Source: Bacteroidaceae bacterium (GTDB lineage: Bacteria; Bacteroidota; Bacteroidia; Bacteroidales; Bacteroidaceae). From it: 64,000 bases of DNA. The stretch is from contig JAFXXQ010000037.1 in assembly GCA_017542145.1 (NCBI GenBank), positions 149,288-213,287 of the forward strand. The letters are read 5' to 3'. The notes beneath the pieces are model-generated. The model ran no database searches, was not told where the DNA came from, and saw nothing but the letters and a program-made list of their open reading frames with translations. Within the stretch, counting starts at the first letter, position 1, and each line of letters opens with the position of its first letter. This document shows, in pieces, positions 9,069-20,913 of the stretch. The position numbers and the translations under genes were made by a program.

Positions 9069-10568
9069 ATGAAAAGCAAAGCCTATTCATTTTTCATTTT
9101 TCATTTCTCTTTATTATTAGTGGCTTGTGGCGGCCTGTCAATACCAACGGTATATACACAGATGGATCAGCTGCCTACTATCTATCCTGACTATGTTCAA
9201 GTGATGGTGCCTGTGAACATCGCTCCGCTGAGCTTTGAATACGACGGTCAAGCCGATGAGATGATTGCCCGCTATTCTGTAGATGGCGAAGAGATTGTAT
9301 GCAACGGCCAACCACCTGTCGGCAAATGGCATTCCCTGACACAGAAAGCCAAGGGAAACGCCATTACCGTTGAAGTTTACACGCGTAACGGCGACCGATG
9401 GGCGCGCTTTAAGCCTTTCAGCATTTTTGTCTCTCCAGACTCTATCGACTCTTATGTCAGCTACCGTTTGATTGCACCCTCATTTATAACCTACGAAGCC
9501 TTAACCATCAACCAGCGCTGTCTGGAGAATTACGATGAACGTGTCATCTACGACAATATGCTCTGCGGTTTTGAGAAAAACGGCCAATGTATCAACTGCC
9601 ATCACTATCAACAGTATAACCCCCAACGTTTGCAGTTTCATGCCCGGCAGTTTCAGGGCGGTACCCTCATCGCCTACGACGGCAAGATAAAGAAGGTGAA
9701 CATGCGCAATGACTCCATACTCTCTGCCGGCGTCTATCCTGCCTGGCACCCATGGCTCAATCTCATTGTTTATGCTACAGACAAGACCTTCCAACTCTTC
9801 CATACTGTCAACCCCAATAAGGTGGAGGTGTATGACGAGGAGAGCGATATCATAGTCTATGATGTAGAGACTGACGAGGTGACGAACATCGAGAATAGTA
9901 AGACGGAATTCGAGGTTTTTCCTACCTGGGCACCTGATGGAAAGATGCTCTATTACTGTAGCGCTTATTTTGAGCAACGGGATTCGTCCATGACGAAAGG
10001 CGGCGAAGTGAAAAGCCGATACAAGGAACTGAAGTACAATATCTATCGTAAAGCCTTTAATCCCGATACCCGTCAGTTCGGTCCTCGCGAACTGGTGTTC
10101 GATGCTGCCGCCCGTGACAGCAGCGCCACCTTCCCACGCATCTCACCTGACGGACGCTATCTCCTGTTCACGATGGGACATTATGGGTATTTCCATATCT
10201 GGCACCATGATGCCGACTTATGGTTGATGGACCTGGCAAGCGGTGTCGTACATCCATTTACCGAGGTGAACAGTCCCGATACCGAGAGCTATCATTCGTG
10301 GTCTAGCAATGGGCGTTGGATAATTTTCAGTAGCCGTCGGGGTGATGGTAATTTCACCCGCCCGTTCATTGCCCATGTCACGGAGGACGGACAAGCTTCA
10401 AAACCGTTTGAACTGCCTAGTCGCAATCCCGACTACCATCGCCAATTCATGCGCTGCTACAACATCCCTGAGTTTATGCAAGGGCCTGTCACTATCAAGC
10501 CACAGCGTTTTGCTCGTGTGCTAAAGGGCGAGGCTGTGGATGTTAAATACGTTTCGGGAGGTTTATGA
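9069..10568 (+). CDS. TolB-like beta-propeller lipoprotein with a CxxCH motif
   Basis: 499 residues. The signal peptide ends in the lipobox LLVACGG, so the protein should be anchored by lipid to the outer membrane or periplasmic face. Near residue 175 is CINCHHYQ, a CxxCH motif of the type that binds c-type heme. The C-terminal two thirds carry WD40/PD40-like propeller repeats (for example VFPTWAPDGKMLYYCSAYF, FPRISPDGRYLLFT and SYHSWSSNGRWIIFSSRR). The family is seen next to DUF6057 proteins in Bacteroidales and is sometimes labelled cytochrome c biosynthesis-like; no activity is established. The signal peptide is encoded by a 7-bp repeat (ttcattt, 9087-9107). The stop overlaps the next start by 4 bp. 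Confidence 0.75.
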   Translation: MKSKAYSFFIFHFSLLLVACGGLSIPTVYTQMDQLPTIYPDYVQVMVPVNIAPLSFEYDGQADEMIARYSVDGEEIVCNGQPPVGKWHSLTQKAKGNAITVEVYTRNGDRWARFKPFSIFVSPDSIDSYVSYRLIAPSFITYEALTINQRCLENYDERVIYDNMLCGFEKNGQCINCHHYQQYNPQRLQFHARQFQGGTLIAYDGKIKKVNMRNDSILSAGVYPAWHPWLNLIVYATDKTFQLFHTVNPNKVEVYDEESDIIVYDVETDEVTNIENSKTEFEVFPTWAPDGKMLYYCSAYFEQRDSSMTKGGEVKSRYKELKYNIYRKAFNPDTRQFGPRELVFDAAARDSSATFPRISPDGRYLLFTMGHYGYFHIWHHDADLWLMDLASGVVHPFTEVNSPDTESYHSWSSNGRWIIFSSRRGDGNFTRPFIAHVTEDGQASKPFELPSRNPDYHRQFMRCYNIPEFMQGPVTIKPQRFARVLKGEAVDVKYVSGGL

Positions 10569-13249
10569 AGCGACTGCTATGGACAGTAGCCGTCTTGATG
10601 GTTACATTGCGATTGGGGGCACAGCTTGAGCGAACGACCGAGTTCCACGAGAAATACACGCTGACGCAAGTGGTTGTACTGAGCCGCCACAACATCCGTT
10701 CGCCGATATCGGGGCCTGATTCTTTTCTGGACAGCATTACGCCCTACAAGTGGCACGTCTGGTCATCGGCACCTGGTGAACTTTCGTTGCGAGGCGGTGT
10801 GCTGGAGACTATGATGGGGCAGTACTTCCGTCAATGGCTAAAAGGAGAAGGGCTGATAAATGAAAACTTCCAACCTGCTGAGGGGACTGTGCGTTTCTAC
10901 GCCAACTCCATGCAACGTACCATTGCCACAGCTGAGTGTTTTTGTAGAGGCCTGCTGCCTATGGCAAACGTCGCCATTGAGCACCATTACGATGTTGGGA
11001 CAATGGATCCTGTGTTTACACCGCAATTGAATACCATGAGCGACGAATACTGTCAGCGTGCGCTCCAGCAAATAGCTGATCTTTTTGGCGATGGCACGAT
11101 GGCGGGTATCGGAGAAAAGATGTCGGAAAACCTCGCACTTATCGAGGAAGTTATCGACTTAAAGGACACTCCCATCTACCAGCAAGGCCATATCACAGGC
11201 TTCAAGACAAACGACACGCAGATTTCGCTGGAAGTAAATGAGGCACCCAGCATGTCGGGTGGATTGACGATGGGCACAATTGTATCAGATGCTCTTGTGC
11301 TGCAATACTATGAAGAACCCGATGACGTCCGGGCAGCCTTTGGCCATAAGCTGACGACGGACGACTGGGCGCGCCTGTCAGCCGTGAAGGACTGGTATGG
11401 CGATGTGCTCTATTCGGCTCCGTTGGTAGCAACAAATGTGGCACGCCCCCTCTTGAAGGAGATATCCGCTGAATTAAAAAAAGAGGGAAGGCTCTTTTCG
11501 TACCTCTGCGGCCACGATGCCAATATCGGGAGTGTGCTTGCCGCCTTAGGTGTCGAAGACTACACGTTGCCTAAGTCCATTGAGGCTAAGACGCCTATTG
11601 GCGGTAAGATGGTTGTAGAGAAATGGCGTGGAAAGGATGGCGGGGAGTATGTCGCCCTTAACCTCTGCTATCTAAATGTCGACCAGTTGCGCCACGCGTC
11701 GCTACTGTCACTTCAGCATCCGCCCATGGTCTTTCCCCTTCATCTCATGGGACTGAAAGCCAATTCCGATGGTCTTTACTCGCTCAAGGATTTTGATGAG
11801 CACGTGGCCGATTGCATAACACAGAACATACAGGAATTTGTTTCCCGTCAGATGAAAGCCTATCCGAAGTCCCGACTGCTAGATATTTACAAATCCTGTT
11901 TTCAGGACTATCTTGGAGCCGAGCATTTGGTTTCGAATCGCAAAAATGCGAAGGCATATCTGGGCGAAGAGTTGCGCGAGAGCGATCTTGACAATATGCC
12001 AGCTTGGTACTATGAGCCTTGCGGTATAGACAGTTGCTATTATCGGGTAAGTCTTAGGGCTGTCAAGGAGAGAATTATTCCGGAGGAGAAACTGCTTGAT
12101 GCATTCATTCGTAGTGCTAATTCTGAAAACTTTCCTTCCGCCCAATCTTGGAGAAAACGATGGCACAGGATATTGAATACGATTGATCGGATGAACCTAA
12201 GTCTACCAGAATACCAGGAGGACAAACGCTTCATCGACAGCATTCTCTCTATTGGTAAATATGCCATCAGTCATTCTCCCGAATACCGCGAGGCCTACCA
12301 TCCACACTACAGAATAATAGCACGCCGTATCTTCGATAAGGAGATTAAACCTCGAATTGATAAAGCTGTGAAGCAGGCAAGCATGCTTCAAATAAAAAAC
12401 AGGCATATAACTCTGCGGCAAGACCTTACACGTGGCGGAGCCATTTGCTTCATCGGACGCAAAGGAGAACCCCGTAACTATGTGAATGTTTCCGATGAAG
12501 GACGTTACATACAGCAGTCTTATTATGCAGGAAATAGCATCGATCGTAAGGCAGAAGGACAAAGTGCCTTCTGGTCGCCATGGCCATGGAACCCCATTCA
12601 AGTGGGCGACTACAAACGTAACCGTGCTCAGATGTTGGAGTGTTATTGTCGGGGTAGGAGTACATACGTGAAGTGTATCCCTATGCTATGGGATATGGAC
12701 AATCGTCCTGCTGAGGCTGAAATGGAACAATGGACTACGCTGAAAGGTAATGTTGCTCATGTCCGTTGTCGTATCACTTGCCATCGCACAGATTCCATAT
12801 ACAACGATGTCAGCGAGAATCAGCAGGAAATACCGGCTGTTTATCCCATTTCCTCGTTGAATCACCTTTATGCCTACCGCGGCCCACACCCTTTTGCCTC
12901 GGAACCTGTGGATACCGTAGAGGTTGAGGAACTACGATTCGGTCAAGACGAACACGGATGGGGTAGTTATGACGACATCAATGAGCAGTGGATGGCATTT
13001 GTCGGGGACGACGGTTGGGGAATAGGCGTTTATAGTCCCAGCGCCACGCGTTTCCTGGCAGGGCGCTACCAGCCTTCACGTTCAGGTGAGGCAGAAGATG
13101 ATGCCACATCTTATATCGCTCCCATTCGCGTGCAGCACATGCATAAGCAAAGCATCGTGGAGTATGAGTATTACCTTATTTTTGGTACTATTGACGAAAT
13201 CCGCCGTTCTGTTTATCGTCTCCGTCCGAAGGCGTTTGATAGTAATTGA
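10565..13249 (+). CDS. Glucose-1-phosphatase/phytase-like histidine phosphatase with long C-terminal extension
   Basis: 894 residues with a signal peptide (cut near LRLGAQ). The N-terminal 420 residues are a histidine acid phosphatase: catalytic RHNIRSP near residue 41, the same variant as glucose-1-phosphatase Agp (RHNLRAP), and the proton-donor motif GHDANIGS near residue 318. It should remove phosphate from sugar phosphates or phytate in the periplasm. A helical linker (about 440-600) leads to a second, tryptophan-rich beta domain (about 610-890) with QQSYYAG, WSPWPWNP and GDDGWGIGVYSP. I recognise this second domain only as an unassigned domain seen in carbohydrate-active proteins. Ordinary family members are about 400-430 residues long, so this is a fusion. 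Translation is probably coupled to the gene before it (ATGA overlap). Confidence 0.85.
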   Translation: MKRLLWTVAVLMVTLRLGAQLERTTEFHEKYTLTQVVVLSRHNIRSPISGPDSFLDSITPYKWHVWSSAPGELSLRGGVLETMMGQYFRQWLKGEGLINENFQPAEGTVRFYANSMQRTIATAECFCRGLLPMANVAIEHHYDVGTMDPVFTPQLNTMSDEYCQRALQQIADLFGDGTMAGIGEKMSENLALIEEVIDLKDTPIYQQGHITGFKTNDTQISLEVNEAPSMSGGLTMGTIVSDALVLQYYEEPDDVRAAFGHKLTTDDWARLSAVKDWYGDVLYSAPLVATNVARPLLKEISAELKKEGRLFSYLCGHDANIGSVLAALGVEDYTLPKSIEAKTPIGGKMVVEKWRGKDGGEYVALNLCYLNVDQLRHASLLSLQHPPMVFPLHLMGLKANSDGLYSLKDFDEHVADCITQNIQEFVSRQMKAYPKSRLLDIYKSCFQDYLGAEHLVSNRKNAKAYLGEELRESDLDNMPAWYYEPCGIDSCYYRVSLRAVKERIIPEEKLLDAFIRSANSENFPSAQSWRKRWHRILNTIDRMNLSLPEYQEDKRFIDSILSIGKYAISHSPEYREAYHPHYRIIARRIFDKEIKPRIDKAVKQASMLQIKNRHITLRQDLTRGGAICFIGRKGEPRNYVNVSDEGRYIQQSYYAGNSIDRKAEGQSAFWSPWPWNPIQVGDYKRNRAQMLECYCRGRSTYVKCIPMLWDMDNRPAEAEMEQWTTLKGNVAHVRCRITCHRTDSIYNDVSENQQEIPAVYPISSLNHLYAYRGPHPFASEPVDTVEVEELRFGQDEHGWGSYDDINEQWMAFVGDDGWGIGVYSPSATRFLAGRYQPSRSGEAEDDATSYIAPIRVQHMHKQSIVEYEYYLIFGTIDEIRRSVYRLRPKAFDSN

Positions 13250-13266
13250 TAAACGCATGTGCAGAA

Positions 13267-15813
13267 ATGAAAAAACACCTTACATATATTAAGAAATCTA
13301 TCATCTTCCTCGCCATGGCTGCGATGGGGGCAATGACTCTTTCGGGACAGAGCGCGTATGAAAAAGTAGCGGAACATAGTGTGTTTTCAAATGCTCAATG
13401 GATTGCAATGGAAAGTGACCTTGCGGACTTGCGTATCGTACCAGGACTGCACCTTCAGTCGGGGGTGAGACAAGTGTTTGGTGACAAAAAGCTACCCTCA
13501 TATCGGCTGCCCCTGTTACGGAAGGACTTCAAGACGCATAAGAGAATAAAAAGGGCGATGGCCTACGTCTGCGGATTGGGACATTTTGATTTGTTCCTGA
13601 ATGGACAGAAAGTGGGTGACCATTTCCTCGACTGCGGATGGACACTCTACAGCAAAGAGGCACTCTACGAAACGTTTGACGTAACTGCCTTGTTGCAGCG
13701 GGGTGAGAATACCGTGGGCGTCATGTTGGGCAACGGCTTCTATAATGTACCACACGATCGCTATTTCAAGGTTTTGACGTCTTTTGGCGCACCAAAGTTA
13801 CTTTTTCGACTGGAGATAACTTATTCTGATGGCAGTCAGGATGAAATTTGCTCTGATACTTCGTGGAAAGTGGCGCAGAGCCCCATTACCTTCTCAAGCA
13901 TCTATGGCGGCGAAGACTATGACGCAGCGTTGGAACAAGAGGGATGGACCATGCCTCAATTTGACGATAGCGAATGGGTGCAGGCACTACAAACAACTTA
14001 TGAGGGCAGGCTGCTGCCACAGCAAGCAGAACCCTTGCGGGTGGTAAGACGACTTCCTGCAAAGCGAATCTTCCAGAATAAAAAAGGGCAATGGGTTTAT
14101 GACCTTGGTCAGAATTTCTCAGGTATCATTGATGTCCGCCTTTCATCAGACAAACGTCAGTCGGTGAGATTCTATCCTGCAGAATTGCTGAACGGTGATA
14201 GTACCGTCAACCAGCGTGCATCGGGTAGTCCGTACTTTCTGACCTATACCACTCCCTCTGCTGCACTCAAAGCAAGTCGGCTTCGCCCTCGGTCATCGCG
14301 AATCGGCCATCGAAGCGAGCCCGATACCACTTGCTGCTCCATTCATTGGCGTCCACAGTTTACTTACTATGGCTTCCGTTTCGTACAAATTGAAGGAGCC
14401 GTGCCGGCAGGAAGAGCAAACCCCGATGGACTACCCGTAGTGGAAGAACTGGCAGGACTTCACACTACAGCTGCTACAATTTCTGCAGGACATTTCGAAT
14501 GTTCCGACAGTCTGTTCAACCGCATATATGAACTCATCGACTGGGCGATACGCAGCAATGTGGCGAGTGTTATTACCGATTGTCCCCATCGTGAAAAACT
14601 GGGTTGGTTGGAGCAAGACTATTTGATGCAAGCGTCGATGCTCTACTGTTATGACCTCTCTGGCTTATATGCTAAACTGATGCAGGACATGCAGTCCTCG
14701 CAAAGGAGCAACGGTTGTATTCCAACGATTGCTCCCGAATATGTGCGTTTCAATGGCGGCTTTGAAGATACCCCAGAGTGGGGGAGTGCATTCATCCAAA
14801 TTCCCTGGAACATATGGAAGTTCTATGGAGACGACAGGTTGATCCGCCGCTATTATACCGATATGAAGAACTACTTGGCCTACCTCTCCTCGCGGGCCGA
14901 AGGACACATCCTATCCTATGGTTTGGGCGATTGGTACGACATCGGTCCCAATCCTCCGGGCGAGGCACAGCTTACAAGCAACAGCCTGACGGCTACGGCC
15001 ACGTACTATTGGGATACATATCTGTTGTCGCAGATGGCAGGAATGTTAGGCAGAGAAGACGACAGAACTTATTTCCAGCAGTTGGCTTCAACAATTAAGA
15101 TTGCTTTTCGTAAGCGATTCTTTAATGGCGATGGTACCCATGTGGAGAACGACAGCCAGACGGGGCTTTCTATGGTGCTGAGCCTTGGGCTGGCCGATAG
15201 CATTGAGCGACCGAAGATCTATCAACATCTCGTTGATAATATCACAAGTCGGAATTACGCTTTGAATGCTGGTGATGTGGGCTACCGCTATGTACTTGAC
15301 GCCTTGTCGCAGGGAGGGTATTCGGATGTTGTCCTTAATATGAATAATCGTAATGACGTGCCGGGCTATGGGTGGCAACTTGATCATGGCGCAACAGCAT
15401 TAACAGAATCCTGGCAAGCATATGCCAATGTCTCCAACAATCATCTCATGCTGGGTCACCTCATGGAGTGGTTCTATGCATGGCTTGGAGGCATCCGTCA
15501 ACAACCGGGGTCGGCAGGCTTCCGACAAATACTCATTGATCCCCAACTCGTGGGCGATATCTGTTGGGCTGAGACCTCCTGGCGTTCGCCGCAAGGCATC
15601 ATCGCCTGCCGATGGGAAAAGACGGAAAACAAGATCACCATCCGAGTGACTATCCCTAAAGGTTCATCAGCAAAAGTCATCCTTCCGACAACTGATAGGC
15701 GAACTGTAAAAATCTCAAGAGGAAAACGTGGCGTGCTTCGCGTGGTTGAAGGAAACCGCCATATAGAAGTGGATGTGCGTGAAGGCAGCTATTGTTTTCT
15801 GATTGAAAAATGA
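13267..15813 (+). CDS. Alpha-L-rhamnosidase, GH78
   Basis: About 848 residues with a signal peptide ending near LSGQ. The order of domains is that of GH78: N-terminal beta-sandwich with the WTLYSKEALYETFDVT and GNGFYNVP segments, a second sandwich with VYDLGQNFSGI, then an (alpha/alpha)6 barrel. The barrel carries the family signature DCPHREKLGWLEQDYLM (near residue 440) and GLGDWYDIGPNPPGEAQLTS, followed by the C-terminal sandwich. It should release terminal rhamnose from pectin side chains, glycolipids or flavonoid glycosides. The ATG at 13267 is preferred over the TTG at 13246, which overlaps the phosphatase stop. Last gene of the operon; the array at 15904 may serve as its terminator. Confidence 0.9.
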   Translation: MKKHLTYIKKSIIFLAMAAMGAMTLSGQSAYEKVAEHSVFSNAQWIAMESDLADLRIVPGLHLQSGVRQVFGDKKLPSYRLPLLRKDFKTHKRIKRAMAYVCGLGHFDLFLNGQKVGDHFLDCGWTLYSKEALYETFDVTALLQRGENTVGVMLGNGFYNVPHDRYFKVLTSFGAPKLLFRLEITYSDGSQDEICSDTSWKVAQSPITFSSIYGGEDYDAALEQEGWTMPQFDDSEWVQALQTTYEGRLLPQQAEPLRVVRRLPAKRIFQNKKGQWVYDLGQNFSGIIDVRLSSDKRQSVRFYPAELLNGDSTVNQRASGSPYFLTYTTPSAALKASRLRPRSSRIGHRSEPDTTCCSIHWRPQFTYYGFRFVQIEGAVPAGRANPDGLPVVEELAGLHTTAATISAGHFECSDSLFNRIYELIDWAIRSNVASVITDCPHREKLGWLEQDYLMQASMLYCYDLSGLYAKLMQDMQSSQRSNGCIPTIAPEYVRFNGGFEDTPEWGSAFIQIPWNIWKFYGDDRLIRRYYTDMKNYLAYLSSRAEGHILSYGLGDWYDIGPNPPGEAQLTSNSLTATATYYWDTYLLSQMAGMLGREDDRTYFQQLASTIKIAFRKRFFNGDGTHVENDSQTGLSMVLSLGLADSIERPKIYQHLVDNITSRNYALNAGDVGYRYVLDALSQGGYSDVVLNMNNRNDVPGYGWQLDHGATALTESWQAYANVSNNHLMLGHLMEWFYAWLGGIRQQPGSAGFRQILIDPQLVGDICWAETSWRSPQGIIACRWEKTENKITIRVTIPKGSSAKVILPTTDRRTVKISRGKRGVLRVVEGNRHIEVDVREGSYCFLIEK

Positions 15814-15903
15814 CTGTTTTAAATTGATAATCCGCAAGGATATCCCTAAAGACTATTCTGCAAGTATCAAGCCCGACTGCAAAAACGTCAAACGCTGAAA
15901 AAA

Positions 15904-15960
15904 TTCCATCAACTGGAATTTAAATTCCATTTGGTGGAACTTTTTTTCCAGCTGATGGAA
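15904..15960. repeat. Intergenic array, three units, 21-bp period
   Basis: Three 15-bp cores of form TTCCAnnnnnTGGAA start at 15904, 15925 and 15946, exactly 21 bp apart. Each is a 5-bp stem with a 5-nt loop, and units 2 and 3 are followed by seven T, so each unit could act as a weak terminator. The array sits between the convergent GH78 and CE6-CE1 genes. A GTCAAACGCT motif just upstream (15888-15897) resembles the core of the 5671 array. Confidence 0.85.
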
Positions 15961-16089
15961 TTTTTTTGGAAGTTGTTTCTGTCATGACAGCTGATAGGGC
16001 GTCCCAAAGCAGTTCTTACTATTATTTGTGGAAACAAATAGCGTAGGATAAAAAAAGACGGAATATCAGCAGCGGATAATCAGGTTTTT

Positions 16090-18072
<1,983 letters not shown>

Positions 18073-18099
18073 CTAATTATCCATGATAACATGCATGGC

Positions 18100-18477
18100 T
18101 CATTTCCATGCAACCACTTCGATTTCCACAAGAGCCCCCTTCGGCAAAGTCCTTACTGCAACGGCTGAACGGGCAGGATAGGGCTCTGTGAAGAACTCTG
18201 CATAAACGGCGTTCATGTCAGAAAAGTCGTTCATGTCAGCCATGAATACTGTGCTCTTTATGACATCACTCATCGTTAGACCGGCCTCTTCAAGGACAGC
18301 CTTTACGTTGAGAAGTGATTGACGTGTCTGTTCCTTGATGCCGCCCTCGACGAATGCTCCAGTAGCCGGATTGACGGGAATCTGGCCAGAAGTGTAAACT
18401 AGATTTCCAACTTGAATGGCTTGGCTATACGGGCCAATAGCAGCAGGTGCCTTTGACGTAGAAATTACTTTTTTCAT
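18100..18477 (-). CDS. ridA: RidA-type enamine/imine deaminase
   Basis: 125 residues covering the whole family length. Visible signatures are APAAIGPYSQAI at the start, TSGQIPVNPATG, and the C-terminal YPARSAVAVRTLPKGALVEIE with the conserved arginine that binds the carboxylate. RidA hydrolyses reactive enamines and imines made by PLP enzymes such as threonine dehydratase and works in the cytoplasm as a trimer. A TACATTTG -7 box on the minus strand lies at 18523-18530; no good -33 box sits at the usual distance. Confidence 0.93.
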   Translation of the reverse strand: MKKVISTSKAPAAIGPYSQAIQVGNLVYTSGQIPVNPATGAFVEGGIKEQTRQSLLNVKAVLEEAGLTMSDVIKSTVFMADMNDFSDMNAVYAEFFTEPYPARSAVAVRTLPKGALVEIEVVAWK

Positions 18478-18661
18478 AGTCTATTCAGATATTAAAATCA
18501 GTCCTTTTTCTAAATGTGGGTACAAATGTAATGATATATCTTCTATTTCTCTTATTTTTTCCAAAATGATTTAAAAAGTTTTTTCGATAAGATTGTTAGA
18601 AAAGGCGTTTATTTTGAATTGAAACAAAGAACGTGCTCTGTTTTTTGCAGACCATATATAA

Positions 18662-18745
18662 AGGTATTACTATAACAGCGACAGCTATAGCCGAATGTGA
18701 TTGTAGCTGCTATTGCTATAGTTTATAGGTGTTACTACCTGTAGT
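18662..18745. repeat. Possible degenerate repeat array
   Basis: Short palindromic pieces (gctatagc, tagc...gcta, aggtgttactacct) recur about every 19-23 bp. The spacing is less regular than in the other arrays, so this is a weak candidate. Nothing else was seen in the 18478-18761 gap apart from the ridA -7 box. Confidence 0.3.
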
Positions 18746-18761
18746 TTACGAATGCTCACGG

Positions 18762-18800
18762 AAAAAAGGAAACGTGTCGTCGGGAAAGATGACACGTTTT
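18762..18800 (-). terminator. Terminator of transketolase gene
   Basis: Arms AAACGTGTC (18770-18778) and GACACGTTT (18791-18799) form a 9-bp stem. On the minus strand it is followed by a T-run (A-run 18762-18767). It lies 28 nt beyond the tkt stop. Confidence 0.8.
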
Positions 18801-18827
18801 CACTATAGAGGGATTGTGCAGATAGGT

Positions 18828-20840
18828 TTAGAAAAGTTTCTTCACCTGGTCGTAGACGTTCTGGGCGGTGAAGCCGAGCTTCTCGTCGAGAACCTTGTAG
18901 GGGGCAGAGAAACCGAAACTGGTGAGGCCCCAGACGTTGCCGTCAGCGCCGACAAGTCCTTCTAGGGTGACGGGAAGGCCGGCGGTAAGGCCGAACTTTT
19001 TCACGCCTGCGGGTAGAACGCTTTGCTGGTAGTCCTTCGGTTGGCAGCGGAAAAGGCCTTCAGAGGGAACGCTGACGATGCGTACCTTCAGACCGTCGGC
19101 ACGGAGCAGAGGAGCGCCGCTGACGAGCGTGCTAACCTCGGAGCCACTAGCAAGGAGAATGACGTCGGGGTTGGCGTCGCTGCCCTCGACAATGTAGGCG
19201 CCTCGTGCTGCCTGATTATAGTCGTTGCCGGTGGGGAGATTTGTGATGTTTTGGCGGCTGAGCACAAGGGCTGTAGGCGTGGAGGTGTTCTCCATTGCCA
19301 GTCGCCAGCAAACTGTGGTCTCCTCGGCATCAGCAGGACGGAGCACTAGCATGGAGGGATGTCCGCTGTGGTTGTGGAGCTTTTCCATAAGGCGGATTTG
19401 GGCTTCCTGCTCGACGGGTTCGTGGGTGGGGCCGTCCTCGCCAACGCGGAAAGCATCGTGTGTCCAGATGAACTTGACGGGAAGTTCCATGAGTGCAGCC
19501 ATACGGACGGCGGGTTTCATGTAATCGGAAAAGACGAAGAAAGTTCCACAGGCGGGGATGACACCGCCGTGAAGGGCCATACCGATGCAGCAGCAGGCCA
19601 TGGTGAGCTCAGCCACGCCAGCCTGAAAGAAGGCGCCGCTGAAGTCGTCGCGTTTGAAGGCGTGGGTCTTCTTGAGGAATCCGTCGGTTTTGTCGGAGTT
19701 GCTGAGGTCAGCACTAGCGCAGATCATGTTCTCCACCTGTTCGGCGAGGGTAGCAAGGACTGTGGCGCTGGCGCCGCGGGTAGCGGCATCGGCCTTCTGC
19801 TGGATGCCTGCCCAATCGACGGCGGGTACCTTGCCGGCAAACCACTCGGTCAGCTTGACGGCCTTGTCGGGATTGGCAGCTGCCCATGTGGCCTTCTCGG
19901 CCAGACGGGCGGCGCAGATTTTCTCCAGCTCGGCAGCACGGCGGGCATAGAGTTCCTTCACATCGTCGAAGACAACGAAGGGATTCTCAGGATTACCACC
20001 TAATGCACGGACGGTGTTGACATAGGCATCGCCGCCGAGGGGAGCGCCGTGGGTGGCGCAGTTGCGTTCGTAGCTGCTGCCGTCGGCCTTCAGGGCTCCC
20101 TTTCCCATAATGCACTTGCCAATGATGAGTGTAGGTTTGCCTTCGGTGGCCTTGGCTTCGTTGAGGGCTGTACGAATCTGAGCAACGTCGTGGCCGTTGA
20201 TGGTGATGACGTGCCAGCCCCAAGCCTCATACTTCTTGGCTACATCCTCGCTGGTAACCTCGTCGCAGGCGGTAGAGAGCTGGATGTCGTTACTGTCGTA
20301 GAACATGACGAGATTGTCAAGGCCGAGATGCCCGGCGATGCGGCCTGCGCCTTGGCTGATCTCCTCCTCCACACCACCGTCGGAAATATAGGCATAAATG
20401 GTATGGTTCATCACCTCCTTGCCTAGTCGGGCAGCTAAGAATTTCTCGGCGATGGCAGCGCCCACGGCGAAGGTGTGGCCTTGTCCGAGGGGACCGCTGG
20501 TGTTCTCGATGCCGCGGGCTACGTTCACCTCGGGATGGCCCGGGGTAGGTGATCCCCACTGGCGCAGCTGTGCCAGCTCGTCCATAGTGAACTTGCCGCT
20601 TAGTGCGAGAACGCTATAAAGCATGGGAGCCATGTGCCCGGGATCGAGGAAGAAACGGTCACGCCCCTCCCAAGTAGGGTTCTTGGGGTCGTAGACGAGG
20701 TATTCGCTAAAAAGCACGTTGATGAAATCGGCTCCGCCCATGGCACCGCCTGGGTGGCCTGATTTTGCCTTCTCTACCATCGATGCAGCCAAAATGCGGA
20801 TGTTGTCGGCTGCGTGGTTCATTGTCTGAATGTTGTTCAT
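18828..20840 (-). CDS. tkt: Transketolase
   Basis: 670 residues, the usual full length. The TPP-binding domain (residues 1-330) shows KSGHPGGAMGGAD, GPLGQGHTFAVGAA and SDGGVEEEISQGAGRIAGHL. The pyrimidine-binding domain follows with MACCCIGMALHGGVIPACGTFFVFSDYM and HDAFRVGEDGPTHEPVEQ. The C-terminal domain ends normally. It moves two-carbon units between pentose and hexose phosphates, the step that drains xylulose-5-phosphate formed by the arabinose genes nearby. Bacteroides species also keep a transketolase gene beside their arabinose operon. A second ATG at 20822 could serve as the start. It ends in the terminator at 18762-18800. Confidence 0.95.
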   Translation of the reverse strand: MNNIQTMNHAADNIRILAASMVEKAKSGHPGGAMGGADFINVLFSEYLVYDPKNPTWEGRDRFFLDPGHMAPMLYSVLALSGKFTMDELAQLRQWGSPTPGHPEVNVARGIENTSGPLGQGHTFAVGAAIAEKFLAARLGKEVMNHTIYAYISDGGVEEEISQGAGRIAGHLGLDNLVMFYDSNDIQLSTACDEVTSEDVAKKYEAWGWHVITINGHDVAQIRTALNEAKATEGKPTLIIGKCIMGKGALKADGSSYERNCATHGAPLGGDAYVNTVRALGGNPENPFVVFDDVKELYARRAAELEKICAARLAEKATWAAANPDKAVKLTEWFAGKVPAVDWAGIQQKADAATRGASATVLATLAEQVENMICASADLSNSDKTDGFLKKTHAFKRDDFSGAFFQAGVAELTMACCCIGMALHGGVIPACGTFFVFSDYMKPAVRMAALMELPVKFIWTHDAFRVGEDGPTHEPVEQEAQIRLMEKLHNHSGHPSMLVLRPADAEETTVCWRLAMENTSTPTALVLSRQNITNLPTGNDYNQAARGAYIVEGSDANPDVILLASGSEVSTLVSGAPLLRADGLKVRIVSVPSEGLFRCQPKDYQQSVLPAGVKKFGLTAGLPVTLEGLVGADGNVWGLTSFGFSAPYKVLDEKLGFTAQNVYDQVKKLF

Positions 20841-20913
20841 TTTAGTTATTAGTTATGAAATTATAGGTTTATGGGATAATAAAGGTCTTAAGAGGTTATG
20901 TCACTTCAATCTT

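Noticed and set aside
15904..15960. Simple intrinsic terminator only.
   Set aside because: T-runs follow two units, so termination is possible, but three cores at exact 21-bp spacing are not needed for that.
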